Positions 24,701 through 31,800 of a stretch of 64,000 nucleotides of DNA are shown here, piece after piece. The stretch comes from Phalacrocorax aristotelis (taxonomy: Eukaryota; Chordata; Aves; Suliformes; Phalacrocoracidae), in assembly GCF_949628215.1 (NCBI RefSeq), contig NC_134279.1, forward strand, positions 14,287,541 through 14,351,540, given 5' to 3'. The first letter of the stretch is position 1, and every line of letters starts with the position of its first letter. Below the pieces are notes generated by a model. It had not been told where the DNA came from. It searched no databases and worked only from the letters and a program-made list of their open reading frames with translations. Position numbers and translations under genes: made by a program.

Positions 24701-26884
24701 GAGGATTGCATCCTGGCTACAAGGAATGTTTTTTGAAATTCAGTAAGCAAATGTCACTTGGCAAGCCTTGAAAAAACAGTCATAGTTAAAACAAGGTAGA
24801 ACAAGGAAATTTTAAAAGATCAAACACCTCATCCTGCTCTGAGCGGGTCAGTAAGATGTGTTAACATCAGCTTTGCCAACAGTCCAGGGCATTAAACAGA
24901 GACTGTGGCTGTTTCTCACAAGCCCCACATACTGAAACACAGACAACTGCAGGGCACAGATTGTGAGCTGCCTGCCAGCACAACTGCTCTGCCAGCCCCA
25001 CGAATCATTACAACCAAAATGACATGGCACAAAGCCAGCTGCCTAACACCTTGTGCTTCTTCCTGCAAAAGCTACCACAACTGTTATTTACCCAAATCAG
25101 GAGAGCATCCCTAAGCAGGGTCACAATCTTACTGAGTGCAAAGGTGCCCTATTTCAATGCCTCTCAAGTTGTTTATAGGCAACACAACCTCTAGGAACCC
25201 AGCAAACTGTGTTTAGCCAAGAACTTTAGGAAACAGTTATAGGTCCTTAGGCCTTGAAGTTACAGCTTTAGAACAGATAACGAAGACTCAAGTCCAATTA
25301 ATTTCTATTCATGTCAGGGTGGGGGAGATGGCAATTGCTTCTCTAGAAGCGGCACATTCTCATTTGACCGTCCTAGCAAAATACTGTAATAGCCTGCACC
25401 TCCAGTCACGTCATTTCAAGCACCAGGGGAAAGAGTGTTTATGACACTAGATGGTATGAAAAACTCAAGGACCCAATCCAATGGCAGAGAAAAATTTCAC
25501 CCCTTTCTCTACCCACAGAAAGGTCCTGCACTTCCATCTGTGTTGTTTCAGCTCACCCACAATGAGCGCAGCCACTGGACGAGCCACCAGAGAGCCACTA
25601 CAAGTGCTGCCACGATGGAAATAGGACACTGATGCTAACAATATTTCTTTGGACAAGCACATGGTAAGGAACTAAGAGCTAAGTGGAGTTGTACAGTCGG
25701 GAACTTGACTTTTCAGCTGTGGGGCAAGGTATGACACTACACACACAATATGACCCCGTTTAGTTATGTTACAGGAATCTCCCTGAAATACCTAAATGCA
25801 AACAGGATGGGGCAATGTGAAAAGTTGCCACTGCATTTTCATAATCTCACATTTCCTTCTGTTCTCTGGAGAATCCTAGGGGCTCCCCAAGATAAACGAT
25901 GTGCGCACATATTCAAACCTGCCAGGCAACATAATATTTTTTAGGTTTAAGTCAGAGCATGAGCTGCTTACAACTTCTTGGAGTCCGAGCTCACTGCCTT
26001 CACAATGACACCTCACTGTCTCACATCAGTGGCACTCACACGCCTTCATCCTTCAGCACTGTTCCTCTCCTTAACAACTGTAGATAAACCTCATGAAGCG
26101 GCCTTTCCATGTGCACCATGTACAACAGTACCAGAGCCATTACTTTTCCTTTACAACCCCACTGCTTACCTGTGAGAGGAGGAGAAGGTGGCGCAGGACT
26201 TCATATCCAGTGAAGGGTCTGATAAATCCAGCTCAAATATTTCTAGAGAAGCACTTGTACTGAAGGTTGCATCCAGCTGCTGAGCTGATGTACCTACAAA
26301 GAAGTGTGCTTGGAGTGAGAAAGCCATGATAGGCAAAAGCAGCACAAGGAGGGGCATTAAAAACATCATCCTTGCAAAAAGGACCCTAAGATGGGGTCAG
26401 GTTTCTGTTATTTAAGATGTAGTTCTGCATCTCCTCCCCATGGTTCCCCCTTTGGGGGTTTCTTAACCAATAAGAACAGGAGAAGCTTTGGGCAAGTGCC
26501 TGCTTCTCCCTGATGATGCACAGAAAATGATCAAAGCTACAAACGAGCAGCAAGGGACAGTGAACTAGTGGTTAGGCTTGCTGTCACGTTACCCTGGCAA
26601 AAAGAAGAGGATGCTGGCTGTTACTTGCAGAATGCAAAGCGTGTTTTCATGCACAGCACAACTGGCAAACTCCACTAAAGGCACCATATACTTGTTCCAG
26701 CCTTCAGGACACGAAATAACTCCTACAACTTTCAGTTATGACCACTTCATTGCAGCCACCACACATAGCCCAAGGCCTGCTAGCACATGCTTCCCAGAAA
26801 CTCACCTGTGGCCAGGTAAATGGGGTGCTGCTGGGCAGGGCTCCATGCCTGCATGGCAGTACGATCAATTTCCTTCAGCTTCAT
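544..26884 (-). CDS. SEC31A: SEC31A, COPII coat outer-cage subunit (5' part of gene, 19 coding exons)
   Basis: SEC31A forms the outer cage of COPII vesicles with SEC13 and stimulates the SAR1 GTPase cycle at ER exit sites; this is known of the family. In the sequence, 19 exons on the minus strand join in frame into 836 residues that follow vertebrate SEC31A almost colinearly. They encode an N-terminal WD40 propeller (about residues 1-340, with motifs such as [17 protein letters not shown] and [10 protein letters not shown]), the SEC13-binding segment (about 350-500), a fast-evolving acidic linker (about 503-570) and the alpha-helical ACE1 part (about 570-780). The start ATG at 26884 opens [14 protein letters not shown], the family N-terminus. 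All listed introns have GT-AG ends and matching phases. The proline-rich region and C-terminus (about 380 residues in human) lie beyond position 1. I see no frameshift or internal stop. Confidence 0.96.
1278..1451 (-). CDS. SEC31A: SEC31A coding exon 18 (residues 721-778)
   Basis: It is a 174-nt symmetric exon encoding [39 protein letters not shown] and ending NTNQ. Confidence 0.96.
3245..3390 (-). CDS. SEC31A: SEC31A coding exon 17 (residues 672-720)
   Basis: It encodes [20 protein letters not shown] and [16 protein letters not shown], almost identical to human. Acceptor TTTTCCTAG. Confidence 0.96.
4399..4525 (-). CDS. SEC31A: SEC31A coding exon 16 (residues 630-672)
   Basis: It encodes [19 protein letters not shown] then [17 protein letters not shown], alpha-solenoid. 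Acceptor GGTCTAG, donor TGTG|GTAAGG. Confidence 0.95.
6361..6539 (-). CDS. SEC31A: SEC31A coding exon 15 (residues 570-629)
   Basis: It encodes [40 protein letters not shown] and [12 protein letters not shown], the start of the alpha-solenoid. Acceptor TTGTTGCAG. Confidence 0.96.
7191..7263 (-). CDS. SEC31A: SEC31A coding exon 14 (73 nt, residues 546-570)
   Basis: It encodes [16 protein letters not shown] then TFNISVSG; the last eight residues are identical to human. The acceptor is TTTCTCTTAG. A second AG nine bases further in would remove RVK without changing frame. The exon ends in phase 1 at GGAG|GTAAA. Confidence 0.88.
7730..8035 (+). mobile_element. CR1 LINE fragment, 3' region, ends missing
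   Basis: The plus strand carries the familiar CR1 core: a 'tcagcctggagaagagaagg' segment, then 'tttcagtacttaaaggg', 'aggacaaggggtaatgg' and 'tggtgaaacactgg'. The piece stops before the CR1 tail repeat, so it is truncated at both ends. It lies antisense to SEC31A. CR1 elements dominate bird and reptile interspersed repeats. Confidence 0.9.
9631..9708 (-). CDS. SEC31A: SEC31A coding exon 13 (78 nt, residues 520-545)
   Basis: It is a symmetric exon encoding an acidic linker, [17 protein letters not shown] then TEEQFLGE. The tail matches human AEEQLLGE. The last bases and donor resemble those of the preceding exon. Confidence 0.9.
10426..10476 (-). CDS. SEC31A: SEC31A coding exon 12 (51 nt, residues 503-519)
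   Basis: It is a small symmetric exon encoding [17 protein letters not shown], opening the acidic linker. It was found from phase and flanking signals (TTTTCTAG acceptor, GAGAG|GTAAG donor) and weak likeness to human IALALNKVDGANVALK. It may be a cassette exon. Confidence 0.85.
12898..12972 (-). CDS. SEC31A: SEC31A coding exon 11 (residues 478-502)
   Basis: It is a 75-nt symmetric exon encoding [20 protein letters not shown] and ending LRKK. It matches human [20 protein letters not shown]. Confidence 0.95.
13572..13805 (-). CDS. SEC31A: SEC31A coding exon 10 (residues 400-477)
   Basis: It begins [10 protein letters not shown], passes a glutamine/histidine-rich patch (SQQQPG, EQQQHH) and encodes [18 protein letters not shown] and [10 protein letters not shown]. 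It is a 234-nt symmetric exon with acceptor TTCTAG. Confidence 0.95.
15258..15410 (-). CDS. SEC31A: SEC31A coding exon 9 (residues 349-399)
   Basis: It encodes [19 protein letters not shown] and [18 protein letters not shown], the conserved segment after the propeller that leads into the SEC13-binding insertion blade. It is symmetric (153 nt). Confidence 0.96.
15592..15753 (-). CDS. SEC31A: SEC31A coding exon 8 (residues 295-348)
   Basis: It encodes [19 protein letters not shown] and [13 protein letters not shown], the last propeller blade, ending LRQKQVDQ. It is a 162-nt symmetric exon. Confidence 0.96.
16995..17094 (-). CDS. SEC31A: SEC31A coding exon 7 (residues 261-294)
   Basis: It encodes [20 protein letters not shown] and [10 protein letters not shown]. 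Acceptor TTCACACAG, donor GCGAG|GTATT. Confidence 0.95.
18075..18217 (-). CDS. SEC31A: SEC31A coding exon 6 (residues 214-261)
   Basis: It starts [20 protein letters not shown] and contains [17 protein letters not shown], another blade. Donor ACAAG|GTACG. Confidence 0.96.
19512..19652 (-). CDS. SEC31A: SEC31A coding exon 5 (residues 167-213)
   Basis: It encodes [20 protein letters not shown] then [20 protein letters not shown]. It is a 141-nt symmetric exon with a donor at CCGG|GTGAG. Confidence 0.96.
21573..21668 (-). CDS. SEC31A: SEC31A coding exon 4 (residues 135-166)
   Basis: It encodes [19 protein letters not shown], a WD40 blade ending in the WDL signature. It is symmetric (phase 0 at both ends). 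Confidence 0.96.
22999..23197 (-). CDS. SEC31A: SEC31A coding exon 3 (residues 68-134)
   Basis: It encodes [28 protein letters not shown] and [13 protein letters not shown], a WD40 blade. Acceptor CTTACAG, donor TCCAG|GTTGG. Confidence 0.96.
26170..26293 (-). CDS. SEC31A: SEC31A coding exon 2 (residues 27-68)
   Basis: It encodes [13 protein letters not shown] and [18 protein letters not shown], the first propeller blade. Acceptor TTTGTAG and donor CACAG|GTAAG are canonical, and the phase matches its neighbours. Confidence 0.96.
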
Positions 26885-26888
26885 TTCA
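26806..26888 (-). CDS. SEC31A: SEC31A exon with start codon (residues 1-26)
   Basis: The acceptor TTTTTAG|TGAA sits four bases before ATG (26884-26882). The exon encodes [18 protein letters not shown] and ends in phase 1 at donor ACAG|GTGAG. Confidence 0.95.
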
Positions 26889-27530
26889 CTAAAAAATAAA
26901 ACCAAGAAAAGTAACATTTAAATAGAGCATGGAGAGACTGCACTGCCAGAGATCCAGCAGCTGCATTAGAACTTGGTAAATGCAGCAAGAGTGATAATTT
27001 TCCTAAAGATATCCCAGACAGACACCTAAGCCACCCTCCCCAGGGGACACCTAGGGGGAAGGGGAGGAATAATTCTCCGCTGACAGGATAACATTGACAC
27101 GTAGAGGAGACTGATGGTTGCTGAACAGACCATAACGCACGATAATGTGGGCAAAACTTCAGCTGCTCTGAAAAACCGTCTTCGAGCAACGTCACAGCAC
27201 ACAACGGTCGCTCTTAGAGCTTTCAGCCTTAACCCGCGAAAGAAACCCACCCTCGAGAAAACCCACGCTAGACCGTCGCCACCAAACAACCTCAGCAGCC
27301 AGCCAGATCAGAGGACGAAAAACAGTTTAAAAGCCTCCACCTTCTCATTTTTTTTGCTCTGATTTCAACACCCTGGGGCTCCCCCCTCCTCGAAAATACG
27401 GTGCACGGCCAGCGGGCGCCGGCGCCTGAACGCCGCCGTGCCGACCGGTACCGAGGCCCCGTTTCCGACAGGAGCTGAGAGAAGAAAAAAAAAAAGGTGG
27501 ACAACGAGGGTTTCCCCCACCTCTTCTCAC

Positions 27531-27600
27531 CTCCACGTTCCCGGCGCTCAACCGGCCCCGGCCCGCTCCAACGTGGCAGCCGCGGCACCGCCCCTCGCCC
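27531..27600 (-). other. SEC31A: SEC31A probable non-coding first exon (5' UTR)
   Basis: A strong donor on the minus strand (GGAG|GTGAGAAG, exon edge at 27531) lies in the CpG island about 640 bp upstream of the acceptor of the ATG-bearing exon. This fits a short untranslated first exon. The 5' limit is a guess; ETS-type motifs just beyond it suggest transcription starts near 27580-27600. Confidence 0.5.
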
Positions 27601-27637
27601 GCCGCCGGCTTCCGGGCGCGCCCCGCGGCTTCCGGGC
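27569..27637 (-). promoter_or_regulatory. SEC31A core promoter: two ETS motifs and an ACGTGG element
   Basis: CTTCCGG (CCGGAAG on the minus strand, ETS/GABP-like) occurs at 27609-27615 and 27629-27635, just upstream of the inferred first exon. ACGTGGCAGCC lies at 27571-27581 and again at 27730-27740. ACGTGG resembles the element bound by ATF6/XBP1/CREB3L2, which is plausible for a secretory-pathway gene. Binding is inference. Confidence 0.45.
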
Positions 27638-28389
27638 GGTGCAGAGCAGGGCTCCGCCTTGCCCTAGGCGAGAAACGGGGGAACGGTGTGTGTGCGCGGT
27701 GGGAGGGCAGTGTGGGGGGGGACGGGTGTACGTGGCAGCCTCCTTCTTCGGGGTCTGCTCCGGGTTTCTCGGGGCAGGAGCAGCGATCGGCCCTAGGGAA
27801 GAGAGAGACAGGCGTTAGGGGCGGCCGCCCCGCTGGGGCTCAGGCGGACCGGGGGAAAGCGCCTGCAGCACGGGGGCTCCGGTGCCGCCTGTCCTCCTCA
27901 GCTCATGGACAATAATCACGGCGTGGTCATGATGTGAACAGCAGTAAGGCTCATCATTGGACAGGGGCCAGGCCCACGAGAGGTGGGGTTCCTCCGCCTT
28001 TCGGGGCGGGGGAATAGCACCAACACGCGTGACGCCGCGACCCAGCCGCCGCACCCGGCGACCTGCTGGCTTTCACAGCCCGGGGCGGCGGGGGCGGCTC
28101 GTGGCTTGGGGGCGCTTCCGGCCGCAGCCCCTGACCCACCTCTCATGGCAGCCGGAGCACAGCTCCGCTGCCGCCTCCCGCTGCCGGACTCCGCCGCCGC
28201 TCAGCGGGCCGGTGCTGTGCCCGGGACGGGCGTTGTCGCGGCCCCATGGCGCGGCTGCAGCTCCTGCCCCGGCGAGGCCGAGGGGCCGCGGAGAGCAGCC
28301 CCGCTAGCGGGCATCCCCTAGCCTGGAACCCCTTACGCGCCACCGACCGCCGCGCGGCGCCAGAAAGATCTTTTCCTTCGCCCACCCGC

Positions 28390-28397
28390 TATATATA
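28390..28397 (+). promoter_or_regulatory. TATA-like box in the divergent promoter
   Basis: TATATATA sits in an otherwise very GC-rich context, 345 bp upstream of the THAP9 ATG. It is palindromic, so direction cannot be told from it. Use as a TATA box is inferred. Confidence 0.35.
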
Positions 28398-28418
28398 GGG
28401 ACTAGAAGCGCTGCTCCT

Positions 28419-28680
28419 ATTGGCTGTAAGGATCACTGCTTGTCATTGGCTGCTTCTTCCTCCGCCGCCGCTACCGGTTGGCTTGGTTCTCCTCTCATTC
28501 CCATCGCCTGCTTCTCTGTGACGTCAAACCGAGGCGGAACTGCCACAAGAAAACCAGCAACGGCCGCTGCGCCCAACGCAGAAGTAGCTTTCACCGGGAA
28601 GGCTCGGCTGTCGTGGCTCACAAGTGAGCCAATGGGAAGGAGGAAACTGGGAGGTCGAGCGCCGGCAGCCAATGGGCGGG
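28419..28680 (+). promoter_or_regulatory. THAP9 promoter: four CCAAT boxes, a CRE and a GC box
   Basis: CCAAT occurs four times: reversed at 28419-28423 and 28445-28449, forward at 28629-28633 and 28669-28673, the last followed directly by GGGCGGG. A perfect CRE TGACGTCA lies at 28519-28526. Multiple spaced CCAAT boxes suggest NF-Y binding. This cluster ends about 55 bp before the THAP9 start codon, so some of it may be within the 5' UTR. Confidence 0.55.
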
Positions 28681-28734
28681 CGCGTTCCGTGGTGGGGCGT
28701 GGTGGCGGGCCGCGGCGGTGGCTGCGGGGCGGCC

Positions 28735-28814
28735 ATGACGCGGAGCTGCTCGGCGCTGGGCTGCACCGCCCGTGACAACGGGCGGAGCCGGGAGCGCGGC
28801 ATCTCCTTCCACCA
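28735..28814 (+). CDS. THAP9: THAP9 exon 1 (start of THAP domain)
   Basis: ATG lies in a GCGGCCATG context and opens MTRSCSALGCTARD. The exon contains zinc ligands C5 and C10 and ends FHQ, phase 2, at donor CCA|GTGAGT. Confidence 0.95.
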
Positions 28815-31800
28815 GTGAGTGCGGCCGCTCCCCGCGGGAGCCCCGGGCGCCGCCTGCGCAGCCCCCGCCCGCGCCTCCCGCTCTCTTCCCCTCTGCCGCA
28901 GGTTCCCGGTGGACGCTGCGCAGCGCCGCGAGTGGATCCGCGCCGTGAACCGTGTGGACCCGCGGAGCCGCCAGGCCTGGCGGCCCGGCCCCGGCGCCAT
29001 CCTCTGCTCGCGGCACTTCGCGGAGGCCGACTTCGAGCGCTACGGACTGCGGCGGAAGCTGCGACGGGGGGCCGTGCCCTCCCGCTTCCCCCAGCCGGTG
29101 CGTGCCGGAGGCGGTCGCGCTCCCCTCTTCCCCCGAGCCGGGCCGCGGCGGCGGGCGGTGACCTCCCCTCTCCCTTCCCTTCCAGGAGCCGCCGGGCGCC
29201 GGCCGGAGGAGTGGGCCCGCCGCCCGAGCTCTGAAGCAGCCACTCCCCAGCCCCCCCGCCGGAGTCACCGCTGGGGACCACAACTACAGCCTGCAGGAGC
29301 AGCAGGCAGCCGGCGGCGAGGCGCGGCCGCCGCTGGAGGCCCCGCAGCAGCAGCCGCAGCTCCTTGCGGATGGGAGATGCTCCCCCGCACACAGGCCCAG
29401 AACGCTGGCGACGGTCCTCCGGGAACTGGCAGATCGGCAGCAGCTTTCAGAGGAAACCGTGAGTTTGCTGCAGGCCCACTTTTCAGGTACTGCTGGGGGC
29501 GTTTGCTAAGGCAGAGTGCTTCGTGGTCTGTACTCCCTCACCCCAGTTTTATGTATTTGTTGGACTTTATGGTATCGATAATCCCTGATTGTTAGACTGC
29601 TATGTCTAGTGGTATAGTGCAAAGGCTTTGCAATCTGTAGGTCTGGAATGCAACCACCAATCCTGCAAACAATTAAAGTCTCCCTGAAAAATTCAATTAC
29701 ATGAGGCTGGCTATGGTGCTCAGGTCAGACCTGTAACTAAGGCTATTAAATACAACCATGCCACCATTCAGCTGACAGATGGCTCAAGAATATAGTATAT
29801 TTAGCTAGGAAGACCTTGTCTTTCCCACTATCCAGAAGCAATCTCTGTTAACATTAATAATATAACCTGAAGAAGCCACTTCAAGTTGCAGAGCCAACTG
29901 TAAGTTAATGGTTTATCTCCTGTTATATCAATTTTTAAGCAGCACCTACATGTAAGACGCAAGTCTACTCAAAACTGTGGAATGACATTCAAAAGGAAAA
30001 GAGGGGAAAGGTGTGTCAGGAACTTGGCCTTAGACAGCATGGTGGGACTCCCTGGCCACTGCCCATCCCGAGGAAGAGGCGAAGCACGACGGCAGCATTT
30101 TTGAGCTGTACACTTCACACCAGACTTCAGGACTGAGTGGTTCCAGTTGCTTGGAGAAGAGAAGAACAGCTATGCTGTTGCCTTGTATTCTGCAATATCT
30201 CTGTATTATTCATCCTTCTTAAGTTATCAGCTATTTATTTGCTTTACTAAAGCTGACCTCTTGGGTTTTTTTTCAAGCAGATTTGCCTTGTGAGTTGCAC
30301 AGCTGGAGGCAGATGGCAGACTACTCACCAGAAATGAGGCAATTTGCTTGTATTCTCCACCTCTACCATATTAAGGCCTATGATTATCTACGGAAGATTT
30401 TTCCCCTCCCTCATCCTTACAGCCTGACAAAGCAAGTTTTTATTCATTCATTCCTTCTGAATGTGTTTCCAGGTACTCATGTAGAAATAGGTGTAGCAGA
30501 TCTGTCCTGAAAACATTCAGTGGGAGTAGTAGTTTTTCCCTGCTTTGTTTTAGTGACAGAAGTAGAGTGAAAAGCAAATGTCAAGAAATATTGATACCCC
30601 TCATCTCAGAGAGCTGCTATGTGGTTATGTGTGTGGATCACAGCATGACAATAACACATTCCTCACATTAACAATTTTGAAGTAAGCGTGGAGTTTGCTA
30701 AGTATTCCCAGATGAGTATGGGTGTGAAAAAAGGTTCATTTTGGGACCTCAGCTGCTCTAGGGTCTATATGTTTTACTTCACTGGGGAAGAAGGAAGAAT
30801 ACAAAAAAGCAGAGGTGCTTTACCACATTGCACATCACAGGGCAAGAGTATGTGCCAGCGTAGACTTGTGAGAGGGGAGGGATGAGCCATGTGGTGGAAG
30901 GAAGGGCAAATACAAGGAAGGTGACCTGAAAAGAAGCAGCAGGAGGCAGTGTGAAGGGTGCTCCACCAGTACTCCACCAACAGCCAAAACTGAGTGAGGA
31001 GATAAAGGCAGGAATAAGTGTCAGTAGAGGAAATCAAAACCAGTAGGACTATACATGGAAAACTTTAGGCCTGTTTTCTGGACAAGGGAGAAGTCAAGAA
31101 CAAAACATGAGAAAGCGAAGGACTGCATAAAGTAGTTAGACTAGAGCTTTGGCTTTCCTCACCTTGCCTCATAAGGACTCTGGGAAGTTAGTGAATCTTG
31201 ACAAGTGTCTTGTTTCAAAGTTACAGAAGGGAGATATTTCTAGATCACAACTCAGTTGTGTAACCCATTGCAAGTATGTAGGCTCAGCATTTACTACCCA
31301 CACTAAGGTGTGAGGAAAAGAAACTCAGACTGTGCATTAAGAAAGGCAGGGCTGCTTGCTTTATACTCTGTGCCTTATCCTGCTCTACAGCTCTGGACAT
31401 GGCTGACCATGTCCTAAGTGGTAAAAGGTGCTGACTGTTGCTTCAGTTTTCTCAGAATCACATCTCCTAATGGCACCCTCCCTTTTTTTCCAGTTGGCTG
31501 TCTAATAATGAGGCTGCTGCAGGCTTCAGCAATGACATTTTTCTCCGCCTTCAGGAAAAGGTGGACAGAGGGGAACAGGCCTACTGCTACTGTGCTCTGA
31601 TGGTACAAGACATGTCCCTGCAGAAGCAGCAGGAGTGGGACCCACAGACCCAGCACCTGACAGGCTTTGTTGACTTGGGAGCAGGCGTCCTTGATGCTGA
31701 TGAAGCCCCACTGGCCTCAGAAGTGATAATCCTCATGGCAGTCGGCATCTCGAGTCCCTGGACAGCTCCACTCGGCTACTTCTTTGTGAACAGCACATCC

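Larger units (their letters stand above)
19653..27530. other. SEC31A introns between exon 5 and the first exon
   Basis: These introns cover 19653-21572, 21669-22998, 23198-26169, 26294-26805 and 26889-27530. No gene, RNA or named repeat is visible. From about 27370 the sequence enters the CpG island. The 2.97-kb intron 23198-26169 is the largest in this part. Confidence 0.55.
27370..29260. promoter_or_regulatory. CpG island shared by SEC31A and THAP9
   Basis: Base composition changes abruptly to GC-rich and CpG-dense from about 27370 and falls back after about 29260. The island covers the SEC31A first exon, the divergent intergenic space, and THAP9 exons 1-3. This is the usual housekeeping promoter type. 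Confidence 0.85.

Noticed and set aside
26505-26600. A possible C/D-box small nucleolar RNA (TGATGA) in a SEC31A intron
   Set aside because: No matching D box and terminal stem at the right spacing.
28433-29392. A 319-codon minus-strand open frame across THAP9 exons 1-3
   Set aside because: It is antisense to a well-supported THAP domain in very GC-rich DNA where stops are rare. Its Arg/Pro/Ala/Gly-rich translation is a composition artefact.
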